A stretch of DNA of 64,000 nucleotides from positions 1 through 64,000 of the forward strand of contig JOAA01000005.1 in NCBI GenBank assembly GCA_000720375.1, in the 5' to 3' direction. Below, piece by piece: positions 7,892 through 16,500 of the stretch. The notes under the pieces were generated by a model. That model was not told where the DNA came from and searched no databases. It saw nothing but the letters and a program-made list of their open reading frames with translations. Numbering within the stretch: position 1 is the stretch's first letter; each line of letters opens with the position of its first letter. The translations under genes and the position numbers were made by a program. Source of the stretch: Rhodococcus rhodnii. GTDB taxonomy: Bacteria; Actinomycetota; Actinomycetes; Mycobacteriales; Pseudonocardiaceae.

Positions 7892-9485
7892 TTGTCCTCC
7901 TCACACTCGCGCTGATGCCCGCTCTCCGACCAGAGAACACGCAGTCGGCCAGCGACAACCCGCTGACGTAGGAGTTCGAGCAGATCCCGACGGCAGTGCG
8001 GCCGGCCGCGTACAGGCCGTCGACCACGGTGCCGTCGTCCCGGCGGACCGCGCCGGTCTGCTCGTCGACCACAAGCCCGCCGAGCGTGAGCATCGGGCAC
8101 GGGTAGCCCAGGCTCGGCTTGATCGAGATGTCCACCAGCGAGTACGGCGGCGCGTCCAGCACCCGCACGAACTCCGCTGGTTTGCCTGCCGGATCGGGCT
8201 TTCCGGAGATCACCGCGACGTTGTGCGCCTCGACGGTCGCGACCAGACCGTCCGGATCGATGCCCGCCTTGCGCGCCACTTCCTCCACTGTGGACCCACT
8301 GACCCGCTCCCGGCCAAGCAGGAACCGGGTTTGCAAGCGATGAAACCACACGGCCTGCGAGCGCAACTGCTTGCGCACGTCGGCGACAAGCGCGCTGTCC
8401 ACGAACAACCAGCCGCGAGCGCCGTGCTTCGTGACCATGTCATGCCCCAAGGCCGCGCCATACCGGGACTCGTCACCGATCCGATGTCCATCGGAGGAAA
8501 CTGCGAGGCTGCCGAGGAACGCACTGGGCGGGCTGATGAACCGCCAGGCCGACACCCGATCCAGGTACGCGGTCGCGCCACCGACTTCGCAGCCCATCAG
8601 GATCCCGGCGCCGTCGTCGGCCGCTGTGCCCAAGGCCAGGCCCTTGCGGTAGTCCGGGGCGTGCTCGCGCATCATCTCCCGGTTCGCCACGAACCCGCCG
8701 GCAGCCAGGATCACACCGTTGCGAGCCTGCACACGCAACGACTTTCCATAACGCCGTTCCAGGTTCTTGACCCGCCGGTTCAGGGCCTTACGCAGGAACG
8801 GCACGTACAGGCCAGGCTTGGCCGCGTACTTCGCGTACACCCGGTGTCTGCGCGCGGCCCAACCACTGAGCACCGAGCACTCGACACCCACCACTCGGTC
8901 GTTTTCGCTGATCAGGCGTTGCGCAAAGGTTTGCGTCCGGACCCGTGCCCCGGCGCGGGCCGTCTCGGCCAGCCGAGCGAAGAAGACCTTGCCCGACGTC
9001 CCCTTGCCCTTGGTCCGGTGCCCCCGGGCGGCGGGCGGTGCGGCATCACGGAATCCGCCCGCGGCCTCACTGCCCGAGTAGTAGAGGTAGTGCTTGTTGC
9101 TCGGATACGAGGTCTTGTACGGGCACAAGCTCGCGTCGAACGGCACGCCCTGCTTCTCCAGCCAGGCGATCATGTCCACGCTGGAGTCGACGAACTTGCG
9201 CAGCGTCTCCTCGGACACCACGTCCCCGACTTCCATCCGCAGGTAGCGCAGCATCGCGTCCGGAGTGTCCGTAATGCCCGCCGTGGCCTGATACGGCGTG
9301 CCGCCGCCCGCGTAGACCACCCCGCCGGACATCGCCGTCGCGCCGCCACCGGAGAACCGATCCAGAATCAGCACATCGGCCCCCGCGGAGGCCGCCTCGA
9401 TGGCCGCGCAAGCGCCCGCGGCGCCAAAGCCGACGACCACGACGTCGGCCGTGTCGTCCCACTCATGTGAAACACGTTTCTGCAC
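7878..9485 (-). CDS. FAD-dependent 3-ketosteroid dehydrogenase-like flavoprotein
   Basis: FAD oxidoreductase of the fumarate reductase/KstD superfamily, 535 residues. The N-terminal dinucleotide motif VVVGFGAAGACAA is at ~16-28, and the C-terminal FAD segment reads VVDGLYAAGRTAVGICSNSYVSG. It is clearly not a copy of the KstD next door: the KstD-type YAGPGATIG ending is replaced by SYVSGLSLADCVFSGRRAG, a pattern I associate with Delta4-(5alpha)-ketosteroid dehydrogenases and related flavoproteins. That assignment is inference. It heads the hsaEGF operon and diverges from kstD across a KstR box, so a steroid substrate is likely. The start is GTG 9485 with a weak ribosome-binding site. Confidence 0.8.
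   Translation of the reverse strand: MQKRVSHEWDDTADVVVVGFGAAGACAAIEAASAGADVLILDRFSGGGATAMSGGVVYAGGGTPYQATAGITDTPDAMLRYLRMEVGDVVSEETLRKFVDSSVDMIAWLEKQGVPFDASLCPYKTSYPSNKHYLYYSGSEAAGGFRDAAPPAARGHRTKGKGTSGKVFFARLAETARAGARVRTQTFAQRLISENDRVVGVECSVLSGWAARRHRVYAKYAAKPGLYVPFLRKALNRRVKNLERRYGKSLRVQARNGVILAAGGFVANREMMREHAPDYRKGLALGTAADDGAGILMGCEVGGATAYLDRVSAWRFISPPSAFLGSLAVSSDGHRIGDESRYGAALGHDMVTKHGARGWLFVDSALVADVRKQLRSQAVWFHRLQTRFLLGRERVSGSTVEEVARKAGIDPDGLVATVEAHNVAVISGKPDPAGKPAEFVRVLDAPPYSLVDISIKPSLGYPCPMLTLGGLVVDEQTGAVRRDDGTVVDGLYAAGRTAVGICSNSYVSGLSLADCVFSGRRAGISASVRRTSAHG
9468..9481. promoter_or_regulatory. Imperfect KstR-like box at the flavoprotein start
   Basis: TGAAACACGTTTCT fits the KstR consensus TnnAACnnGTTnnA except for the last base. 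It lies in the first codons of the minus-strand flavoprotein gene and about 90 bp from the perfect box at 9571. It could be an auxiliary site. Confidence 0.4.
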
Positions 9486-9570
9486 TGTCAGCCCGCCTGT
9501 CCAACCGTGCTTAGCCAGCAGCTCGTAGGCCCAAATCTAGAGACACCATAGCGCTTGCAGCGACCAAGAC

Positions 9571-9584
9571 TATAACCTGTTCTA
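9571..9584. promoter_or_regulatory. KstR operator in the kstD/flavoprotein divergent promoter
   Basis: TATAACCTGTTCTA matches the KstR consensus TnnAACnnGTTnnA at every fixed position. The box overlaps candidate -10 elements on both strands: TAGTAT at 9583-9588 for kstD, and TATAGT on the minus strand at 9574-9569. KstR bound here would block both transcripts; derepression by steroid acyl-CoA is the known mechanism for the family. Confidence 0.85.
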
Positions 9585-9621
9585 GTATTGGCCACGGGCC
9601 CGCAGACCAGATGGGGTGCTG

Positions 9622-11295
9622 ATGACGGAGCCAGCCGAGTTCGACCTCGTTGTCGTAGGCAGCGGAGCGGCCGGGATGACCGCCGCGCTCGCCGCCGCCC
9701 ACAACGGGCTGAGCGCTGTGGTGCTGGAGAAGGCGCCGACGTACGGCGGCTCGACGGCACGCTCCGGCGGGGGCGTCTGGGTGCCCAACAACAGGGTGAT
9801 CCTGCGCTCCGGCGTACCCGACACTCCCGAGGCGGCCAGCGCCTACCTCGACCACATTGTCGGTGATGTGGTGCCGGCCGAGCTGAGGAAAACCGTACTG
9901 GACCACGGCCCGGAGATGCTCGACTTCGTGGTTGCCAACACCCCGCTGGAGTTCACGTGGGTGAAGGGCTACTCCGACTACTACCCGGAGGCTCCCGGCG
10001 GCATGCCCTGCGGCCGGTCGATCGAGCCCAAGCCGATGCCCGCCAGCCTGATCGGGTCCCACCTGGACACGCTGAACAGGCCTTATCTGGCCTCACCGAT
10101 GGATGTCGCGGTCACTCAGGCCGACTACCGCTGGCTGAACCTGGTCCGCAGGCATCCGCGCGGTGTGCTGCGCGCGCTTCGCGTTGGCGGCCGTGGTTTC
10201 CTGGCCAGGGTGCGCAACCGCAGGCAACTGGCGATGGGCCAAGCGCTTGCTGGCGGCATGCGGGCCGGGCTGGCCAAGGCAGGCGTTCCGGTGTGGCTGG
10301 AAACCGCGTTGGTCGACCTGGAGACACAGGGCGACCGGGTCACGGGCGTGCGAGTCACCCGGGACGGCAAGGAATTCGTCGTGTCGGCTCGCTACGGCGT
10401 GCTGCTGGCGTCGGGCGGCTTCGAGCGCAACGAAGAGCTGCGCAAGAAGTACCAGCGTGAGCCGATCGGAACACAATGGACGGTCGGTGCCCACGAGAAC
10501 ACCGGTGACGGCATCGAAGCCGGGCTGCGACTCGGCGCGGCCGTCGACCTGATGGACGACGCATGGTGGGGTCCATCCATTGTGCTCAGCGGCGGCCCCT
10601 ACTTCTGTTTGGCTGAACGGACTCTGCCCGGCTGCATCATGGTCAACGCGGAAGGCAAGCGCTTTGTCAACGAAGCCGCGCCCTACGTGGACGCTGTGCA
10701 CGCGATGTACGGCGAAGGCGACGGCCCCGCCAAGAACTTCCCGACCTGGCTGATCGCCGACCAGCGCTACCGCAACAGGTACATGTTCGCCGGGCTGTAT
10801 CCGGGTCAGCCGTTCCCAGGGCGCTGGTACAAGGCAGGCGCGGTCGTCAAGGCGTCGACGTTGCCGGAACTCGCCACGCAGATCGACGTGTCCCCCGAAG
10901 GCCTTACCGAGACTGTCGAGAAGTTCAACGGGTTCGCGAAGTCCGGGAAGGACGAGGACTTCCGTCGTGGCGAGTCCGCTTACGACAAGTACTACGGGGA
11001 TCCACGCAACCGCCCCAATCCTTGCCTTGCGCCGCTGCAGGTCGCGCCGTTCTACGCGGTCCGCATCGTTCCGGGAGACCTGGGCACCAAGGGAGGGCTG
11101 CGAACCGATACGGCGGCACGGGTCCTCAGGGAAGACGGTTCGGTCATCGAAGGCCTTTACGCGGCCGGGAACGCCAGTGCGGCCGTGATGGGTCGCACCT
11201 ACGCGGGACCTGGTGCGACAATTGGCCCAGCGATGACGTTTGGTTACTTGGCCGCGCTCAACATGGCTGCGCTAGCGAAGGGAAGCAAGCAGTGA
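9622..11295 (+). CDS. kstD: 3-ketosteroid Delta1-dehydrogenase
   Basis: FAD enzyme introducing the 1,2 double bond into 3-ketosteroid ring A, the step that with 9alpha-hydroxylation opens ring B. 557 residues, usual for KstD. The FAD-binding DLVVVGSGAAGMTAAL is at the N-terminus. The C-terminal AAGNASAAVMGRTYAGPGATIGPAM contains the tyrosine and glycine equivalent to the catalytic Tyr487 and Gly491 of Rhodococcus KstD. ATG 9622 is preferred to the in-frame GTG 9616, which lies in the GGGG Shine-Dalgarno. The stop overlaps the kshA start (GTGA), coupling the two ring-opening enzymes. Confidence 0.95.
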   Translation: MTEPAEFDLVVVGSGAAGMTAALAAAHNGLSAVVLEKAPTYGGSTARSGGGVWVPNNRVILRSGVPDTPEAASAYLDHIVGDVVPAELRKTVLDHGPEMLDFVVANTPLEFTWVKGYSDYYPEAPGGMPCGRSIEPKPMPASLIGSHLDTLNRPYLASPMDVAVTQADYRWLNLVRRHPRGVLRALRVGGRGFLARVRNRRQLAMGQALAGGMRAGLAKAGVPVWLETALVDLETQGDRVTGVRVTRDGKEFVVSARYGVLLASGGFERNEELRKKYQREPIGTQWTVGAHENTGDGIEAGLRLGAAVDLMDDAWWGPSIVLSGGPYFCLAERTLPGCIMVNAEGKRFVNEAAPYVDAVHAMYGEGDGPAKNFPTWLIADQRYRNRYMFAGLYPGQPFPGRWYKAGAVVKASTLPELATQIDVSPEGLTETVEKFNGFAKSGKDEDFRRGESAYDKYYGDPRNRPNPCLAPLQVAPFYAVRIVPGDLGTKGGLRTDTAARVLREDGSVIEGLYAAGNASAAVMGRTYAGPGATIGPAMTFGYLAALNMAALAKGSKQ

Positions 11296-12440
11296 CTCGC
11301 GACGAGATCCGGACCATCGACGTCGGCACCCCGCCGACCAGGTTCGCCCGAGGCTGGCACTGCATCGGTCTTGCCAAGAACTTCAAGGACGGCAAGCCGC
11401 ACGCGATCGAGGCCTTCGGCACGAAACTCGTGGTGTTCCAAGGCCAGGACGGCAAGCTCAACGTGCTCGACGCGTACTGCAGGCACATGGGCGGCGACCT
11501 GAGCCAAGGCACCGTCAAGGGCGACAACATCGCTTGCCCGTTCCACGACTGGCGATGGTCCGGCAGCGGCAAGTGCGTCGAAATCCCTTACGCCAAGAGG
11601 GTTCCGCTCCGGGCCCGGACCAGGGCGTGGACCACGCTGGAACAGAACGGCCAGCTGCTGATCTGGCACGATCCGCAGGGCAACCCGCCGCCGGAGAACG
11701 TGGCGATCCCGCGGGTCGCGGGTGCGTACGAAGAGGGCTGGAGCAACTGGACCTGGGACACCATCCGGATCGAGGGCTCGAACTGCCGCGAGATCATCGA
11801 CAACATGGTCGACATGGCCCACTTCTACTACATCCACTTCGCGTTCCCGACCTACTTCAAGAACATCTTCGAGGGCCACATCGCCACCCAGTACCTCAAC
11901 TCGCGCGGCCGTCCGGACGTGACCGCGACCGGTAGCAAGAACACCGGGAACTACGCCGGTGAGGACAACCTGCTGCGCTCGGAGGCTTCGTACTACGGCC
12001 CGTCGTACATGATCAACTACCTGTGGAACGACTACAAGGGCATCGAAGTCGAGACGGTCCTGATCAACTGCCACTACCCGATCACGCACAACTCGTTCAT
12101 GCTGCAGTACGGCCTGATCGTGAAGAAGCTGCCCGGCCTTGACGACGAGATGGCCGACAAGGTGGCGGGCAAGTTCGCCAAGAGCTTCAAGGTCGGCTTC
12201 CTGCAGGACGTGGAGATCTGGAAGAACAAGACCCGGATCGACAACCCGCTGCTGTGCGAGGAGGACGGCCCGGTCTACCAGCTGCGCCGGTGGTACGAGC
12301 AGTTCTATGTGGACGTCGAAGAGGTCTCCGACGACATGACAAGGCGCTTCGAGTTCGAAGTGGACACGACAAAGGCGAACGAGGCCTGGGAGCGGGAAGT
12401 CGCGGAGAACCTGGCGCGCCGCAAGGAAGCCGGTGTGTGA
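11292..12440 (+). CDS. kshA: 3-ketosteroid 9alpha-hydroxylase, oxygenase component
   Basis: Rieske non-heme iron oxygenase, 382 residues (M. tuberculosis KshA is 386). It hydroxylates C9 of 1,4-androstadienedione or its CoA thioester using electrons from KshB. The Rieske [2Fe-2S] ligands are C63-x-H65 and C82-x2-H85. The mononuclear iron motif N171-x2-D174-x2-H177-x4-H182 is intact. The GTG at 11292 overlaps the kstD stop; the frame is open further upstream, but Rieske homology begins here (TRFARGWHCIG). The stop in turn overlaps the next ATG (12440), so kstD, kshA, the small ORF and kshB form one coupled transcript. Confidence 0.95.
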   Translation: MTRDEIRTIDVGTPPTRFARGWHCIGLAKNFKDGKPHAIEAFGTKLVVFQGQDGKLNVLDAYCRHMGGDLSQGTVKGDNIACPFHDWRWSGSGKCVEIPYAKRVPLRARTRAWTTLEQNGQLLIWHDPQGNPPPENVAIPRVAGAYEEGWSNWTWDTIRIEGSNCREIIDNMVDMAHFYYIHFAFPTYFKNIFEGHIATQYLNSRGRPDVTATGSKNTGNYAGEDNLLRSEASYYGPSYMINYLWNDYKGIEVETVLINCHYPITHNSFMLQYGLIVKKLPGLDDEMADKVAGKFAKSFKVGFLQDVEIWKNKTRIDNPLLCEEDGPVYQLRRWYEQFYVDVEEVSDDMTRRFEFEVDTTKANEAWEREVAENLARRKEAGV

Positions 12441-12742
12441 TGTGGGCCAAGGCTCCTGTCAGCGGTAATGTCTCCGCCGTGTCCGCGCGGACGGCGGCCG
12501 ACCGGCGAGGATTTCTCGTCGACGGGCTGCGGCCGGTGGAGTGCACCGCGTGCGGGACTTGTGTGCTTGTGAAGAAGAGCAGCCAGCACCACACGAGCAT
12601 CCAGTGGCAGACCTCGACCGACAACTGCGCGGAGTACGCCGCCCAGAACAAGCCCGCCGCCCTGATGGACACGTGTTCCAAGCTGCGGGCGAGCATCGAG
12701 TCACTCGTCTCCGAAGGTCTGCTCGAGGTCCCCGATGGCTGA
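12440..12742 (+). CDS. Small cysteine-rich protein of unknown function between kshA and kshB
   Basis: 100-residue ORF beginning at ATG 12440 (TGATG overlap with the kshA stop) and ending 8 bp inside kshB, so it is coupled at both ends. It has no signal peptide or membrane segment. Five cysteines are present: a C35-x2-C38-x2-C41 cluster in VECTACGTCV, then C63 (TDNCAEY) and C79 (MDTCSKL). The C-terminal half is predicted helical (TCSKLRASIESLVSEGLL). The CxxCxxC plus distant Cys pattern suggests a metal or Fe-S binding role, or a KshA/KshB accessory, but I do not recognise the family. High-GC3 codon usage in this frame and the perfect packing argue it is real. Confidence 0.75.
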   Translation: MWAKAPVSGNVSAVSARTAADRRGFLVDGLRPVECTACGTCVLVKKSSQHHTSIQWQTSTDNCAEYAAQNKPAALMDTCSKLRASIESLVSEGLLEVPDG

Positions 12743-13721
12743 GTACCAGCAGGTCAAGGTCGCCGAGGTGATCCAGGAGACGGCCGACGCGGTGTCGATC
12801 GTGTTCGATGCCAAGATGGACTACCGGCCAGGCCAGTTCCTGACTCTCCGCTGCGGCCCAGTGGCCAGATGCTACTCGCTGTCCAGTTCCCCACACGTCG
12901 ACGACCGTCCACAAGTGACGGTCAAGCGGATACCGGACGGTTACGGATCGGCGTGGGTGTCCGACAACGTCCGCGCGGGCACGGTTCTGGACATCATGCC
13001 GCCCGCGGGGATCTTCTCGCCGAGCTCGTTGGACGACAATCTGCTGCTGTTCGCGGGCGGCAGCGGGATCACCCCGGTGATCTCCATCATCAAGTCCGCC
13101 CTGACCCAGGGTAGCGGCAGAGTCGTTCTGCTGTACGCCAACCGGGACGAGTCGTCGGTGATCTTCGCTTCGCAGCTGCGCGAGCTCGCCGACCAGTACC
13201 CTGACCGGTTCATGGTGATCCACTGGCTGGAGTCCTTGCAGGGACTGCCGACGCCACGACATCTCACCGCGTTGAAGCCGTTCACCGGGTTCCAGTCGTT
13301 CCTGTGTGGACCGACGCCGTTCATGGACGTGGTCTCGCAGTTCCTGAAGTCGGTGGGTGTGCCGCGCGACCGGATCCACGTCGAACGGTTCATCTCCTTG
13401 TCCGGCAACCCGTTCGAGGAGACCGTCGAAGAGCCCGCCGAAGGCGACGAGGCAACGGTCGAGGTGGACCTGGACGGCGAGCAGTTCACCTTCCCGTGGC
13501 CGCGCAACAAGAAGCTGCTGGACCTGCTGTTGGAGAAGGGGGTCCAGGCGCCATACTCGTGCCGGGAAGGCGCGTGCAGTGCGTGCGCGTGCCGGATCGA
13601 GCAGGGTGAAGTGAAGATGCTGCAGAACGAGATCCTCGACCAGGAGGACATCGACGACGGGATTGTGCTGGCCTGCCAGTCACTGCCGGTCACCGACACG
13701 GTCAAGATCACGTACACCTGA
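12735..13721 (+). CDS. kshB: 3-ketosteroid 9alpha-hydroxylase, reductase component
   Basis: Class IA-type Rieske oxygenase reductase, 328 residues, transferring electrons from NAD(P)H through FAD and a plant-type [2Fe-2S] cluster to KshA. The FAD motif RCYSLSSSP is at ~45-53, the NAD(P) site GGSGITPV at ~108-115, and C-terminal ferredoxin ligands are C276, C281, C284 and C314 with the typical C-x4-C-x2-C-x29-C spacing. An additional Cys286 lies within the loop. It is slightly shorter than mycobacterial KshB at the N-terminus. The ATG at 12735 overlaps the upstream small ORF by 8 bp. Confidence 0.94.
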   Translation: MAEYQQVKVAEVIQETADAVSIVFDAKMDYRPGQFLTLRCGPVARCYSLSSSPHVDDRPQVTVKRIPDGYGSAWVSDNVRAGTVLDIMPPAGIFSPSSLDDNLLLFAGGSGITPVISIIKSALTQGSGRVVLLYANRDESSVIFASQLRELADQYPDRFMVIHWLESLQGLPTPRHLTALKPFTGFQSFLCGPTPFMDVVSQFLKSVGVPRDRIHVERFISLSGNPFEETVEEPAEGDEATVEVDLDGEQFTFPWPRNKKLLDLLLEKGVQAPYSCREGACSACACRIEQGEVKMLQNEILDQEDIDDGIVLACQSLPVTDTVKITYT

Positions 13722-13729
13722 GGAGTTCC

Positions 13730-14581
13730 ATGCCTATCGACCCGTCGGTCGCTGTCGGTGCGTCGCTCGGTGAGGCCACGTTCTCGTGGACGCCGTCCGA
13801 CGTGCTGCTGTACCACCTGGCGCTGGGCGCGGGTGCGGACCCGATGTCCGAAGTGGAACTGCGGTACGCGACCGAATCGGATCTCCAGGTCCTGCCGACG
13901 TTCGGGGTCGTCGCACCGAACTTCAAACAGACCAAACCACCCGCGGTGTCGTGGCCAGGCGTCGAGATCGACTTGGCCAAGGTGTTGCACGGCCAGCAAG
14001 AGATCACCGTGCACCGGCCGCTGCCCACGGAAGCGACCGCGACCATCACCACCCGGATCACCGATGTGTTCGACAAAGGCAAAGCCGCGGTGATCGTGCA
14101 AGAGGCAACGGCTGTCGACTCGGCTGGGGAACCGTTGTACACCACCAGGTCGAGCATTTTCGCGCGTGGTGAAGGCGGTTTCGGCGGCTCCCGTGGCCCG
14201 TCGACATCGGTCGAGATGCCGGACCGGACGCCGGATTTCGTACTGGAAACACCGACGCTCCCCCAGCAGGCGTTGCTCTATCGCTTGTGCGGTGACCGCA
14301 ATCCCCTGCACTCCGACCCGCGGTTCGCGGCCGCGGCCGGATTCCCGAAGCCGATCCTGCATGGCTTGTGCACGTACGGAATCGTGTGCAAAGCCGTGAT
14401 CGATGGCGTACTGGGCGGCGAAGTCGGCCAGGTGTCCGGGTTCGCCACCCGGTTCGCCGGCGTCGTCTATCCCGGTGAGACGCTACGCAGCCAGGTCTGG
14501 CAGGAGGACAAGCGCTTGCTCGTGACGTGTTCGGTGGACGATCGGCCGGTGCTCACCGACACCGTGCTCACCCTATGTTGA
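13730..14581 (+). CDS. chsH3: MaoC-family enoyl-CoA hydratase 2 (ChsH3-like)
   Basis: Double hot-dog (R)-hydratase/MaoC dehydratase of 283 residues. The hydratase-2 motif is clear in the C-terminal half: LCGDRNPLHSDPRFAAAAGF with D189 and H194, followed by LHG at 210-212. Size and neighbourhood (directly after the kstD/ksh genes, facing ltp2) match Rv3538/ChsH3 of M. tuberculosis, a hydratase for steroid side-chain enoyl-CoAs. Substrate length is inferred from synteny. It starts 8 bp after kshB with a TGAGGAG Shine-Dalgarno, so it ends the plus-strand steroid operon. The 3' end overlaps the convergent transpeptidase gene by 14 bp. Confidence 0.85.
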   Translation: MPIDPSVAVGASLGEATFSWTPSDVLLYHLALGAGADPMSEVELRYATESDLQVLPTFGVVAPNFKQTKPPAVSWPGVEIDLAKVLHGQQEITVHRPLPTEATATITTRITDVFDKGKAAVIVQEATAVDSAGEPLYTTRSSIFARGEGGFGGSRGPSTSVEMPDRTPDFVLETPTLPQQALLYRLCGDRNPLHSDPRFAAAAGFPKPILHGLCTYGIVCKAVIDGVLGGEVGQVSGFATRFAGVVYPGETLRSQVWQEDKRLLVTCSVDDRPVLTDTVLTLC

Positions 14582-15314
14582 TCGCCGGCTTCTTGGCCGG
14601 GTCCAACCACCGCATCACCGCGTCGAGGTCATTCGACGCGACGGACACGCACCCCGCAGTCGGCCTGCCGTTGCTGACGTGCAGGAAGAATGCGGATCCG
14701 GCACCGGGTGTGACCGGGTTGCGGTTGTAGTCGATCACAACCGCGTGGTTGTACACGGCTCCAGCCGCGATCAACCGCTCGCCCGCGCGTTCGTTGAACG
14801 GACACTGCCCCGGCATGCACCGGAAACGCTTGTTGTACTCCGGTGAATTGACGTCGCTGACCCACCAGTCCTGCTCGTCCACCTTGAAGTACGGCAACCG
14901 GGTGCCGTTGTTCTCCGCGATACCGAACGCCTCGGTCAACCCGAAAACACCGATCGGCGTGCGGGAAAGCCCTTCCTTGGCCTCGCCGATCCCCTCGGCG
15001 CCGACGAACGCGCTGACCGGGCCGATGTCCCGGTGCCACTTTCCGTTCGTGCGTGACCACGCACTCAACTTCGCCGCGGCTGCGGACGGGTCCGGCACGG
15101 ACACCGTGACCATCTGTTCGATTGTGCCGTTGTGCGGCAGCACGATCCCGCGCGATTTGCGCTGCCCGCTGGGGGCGACCGCGGCGATCAGCGCCAACTC
15201 GTGTTCGTCCACTACCTGCTCATCTGTTGTCCCGGCCGTCGGCGCGAGGGCTGGAAAAGCAGCCCCGCCAAGCAAGGCTAAAACGAACACCAGTGGAATG
15301 GCGATGCGACGCAC
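14568..15314 (-). CDS. Secreted L,D-transpeptidase (YkuD domain)
   Basis: Exported protein of 248 residues with an N-terminal signal peptide (RRIAIPLVFVLALLGGAAFPALA). The C-terminal part carries the YkuD catalytic signature: a histidine (FFLHVSN), then PTAGCVSV with the catalytic cysteine, the same arrangement as L,D-transpeptidases that make 3-3 peptidoglycan crosslinks. The GTG start is 22 bp after the ltp2 stop on the same strand, so it is probably the last gene of the KstR-controlled side-chain operon. A cell-wall enzyme there is unexpected, and a sterol-linked function is not known. The M. tuberculosis locus has a PPE gene at this position. Confidence 0.82.
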   Translation of the reverse strand: MRRIAIPLVFVLALLGGAAFPALAPTAGTTDEQVVDEHELALIAAVAPSGQRKSRGIVLPHNGTIEQMVTVSVPDPSAAAAKLSAWSRTNGKWHRDIGPVSAFVGAEGIGEAKEGLSRTPIGVFGLTEAFGIAENNGTRLPYFKVDEQDWWVSDVNSPEYNKRFRCMPGQCPFNERAGERLIAAGAVYNHAVVIDYNRNPVTPGAGSAFFLHVSNGRPTAGCVSVASNDLDAVMRWLDPAKKPAINIG

Positions 15315-15336
15315 CGCGTCAGCCTAGTGGATCGCC

Positions 15337-16500
15337 TTACCCGGTGACTACGAGTCCGCTGGTAGGGACGCCGGTACCGGCAGTGACGAGCACCGGCCCG
15401 CCTACCTGGTTGCAGGACGAGCCACGGATCTGGCGTACGGCTTCGGCTATTCCGTTCATTCCGTGGATGTACGCCTCACCGAGCTGGCCACCGTGTGTGT
15501 TGATCGGCAACCGGCCGCCCATTTCGATGGCACCGTCAGTGATGAACTCGCGTGCCTCGCCGGGGCCGCAGAAACCCAGTTCCTCCAGTTGAACGAGTAC
15601 GAACGGAGTGAAGTGGTCGTACAACACGGCGACCGCGATGTCATCCGGCCGCAGCCCGGACTGCGCCCACAGCTGGTCACCGACCACACGCATCTCGGGC
15701 AGGCCGAGCAGATCGTCCCGGTAGTACGACGTCATCACGAACTGGTCCGAACCACTACCCTGCGCTGCCGCGGCGATCACCGCGGGTCGATGCGGCAAGT
15801 CACGAGCACGTTCGACACTCGTCACAACCAACGCCACGCCGCCGTCGCTTTCCTGGCAACAGTCGAGAAGGTGCAGCGGCTCGACGACCCAGCGGGAAGC
15901 CTGGTGATCTTCCAACGTGATCGGCTTGCCGTAGAACCACGCGTTCGGGTTGACCGCCGCGTGTTTGCGGTCGGCCACCGCGACCCGGCCGAAATCCTCC
16001 GAGGTCGCACCGTAAACGTGCTGGTAGCGCCGGGCGAACATGGCAACGTCCGCGGCCGGTGTGCCCAGCCCCATGGGGTACGACCAGGACGCGTCGATCC
16101 CGTTGGATGTCGGGGCGGTCGCGGCCGCGGTGGAGACCCGGCCGAAGCGATACCCGGAGCGTTCGTTGAACGCGCGGTAGCAGACAACGACTTCGGCGAC
16201 TCCGGTCGCCACGGCCATCGCCGCCTGCTGAACGGTCGCGCAGGCCGCGCCGCCGCCGAAGTTGATCCGGCTGAAGAAGCTCAGCCGCGGGATGCCGAGT
16301 TCCCTGGCGACCGCGATCTCCGAGTTCGTGTCCATCGTGAACGTGACCAGACCGTCCACATCGGAGGGTGTGAGGCCTGCGTCGGCGAGTGCGGCCTTGA
16401 CCGCTTCGACCGCGAGCCGCAGCTCGGTCCGGCCGGACTTCTTGGAGAACTCCGTTGCGCCGATACCGGCGATCGCCGCTTGTCCTGACAGGGTTTTCAT
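15337..16500 (-). CDS. ltp2: Thiolase-like steroid side-chain aldol lyase (Ltp2)
   Basis: Thiolase-superfamily SCP-x type protein, 387 residues (M. tuberculosis Ltp2 is 386). With the DUF35 domain of ChsH2 it catalyses retro-aldol cleavage of 17-hydroxy-3-oxo-4-pregnene-20-carboxyl-CoA to androstenedione and propionyl-CoA. Family features visible are QAAIAGIGATEFSKKSGRTE at the N-terminus, NFGGGAACATVQQAAMAV, and the C-terminal NTHGGQLGEAYIHG. It follows chsH1 with an ATGA overlap (16500-16497), reproducing the igr operon order exactly. Confidence 0.92.
   Translation of the reverse strand: MKTLSGQAAIAGIGATEFSKKSGRTELRLAVEAVKAALADAGLTPSDVDGLVTFTMDTNSEIAVARELGIPRLSFFSRINFGGGAACATVQQAAMAVATGVAEVVVCYRAFNERSGYRFGRVSTAAATAPTSNGIDASWSYPMGLGTPAADVAMFARRYQHVYGATSEDFGRVAVADRKHAAVNPNAWFYGKPITLEDHQASRWVVEPLHLLDCCQESDGGVALVVTSVERARDLPHRPAVIAAAAQGSGSDQFVMTSYYRDDLLGLPEMRVVGDQLWAQSGLRPDDIAVAVLYDHFTPFVLVQLEELGFCGPGEAREFITDGAIEMGGRLPINTHGGQLGEAYIHGMNGIAEAVRQIRGSSCNQVGGPVLVTAGTGVPTSGLVVTG

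Noticed and set aside
7869..9470. 533-codon plus-strand frame opposite the flavoprotein gene
   Set aside because: Antisense shadow of a high-GC gene; the minus-strand protein has intact FAD motifs and sits in the hsa operon.
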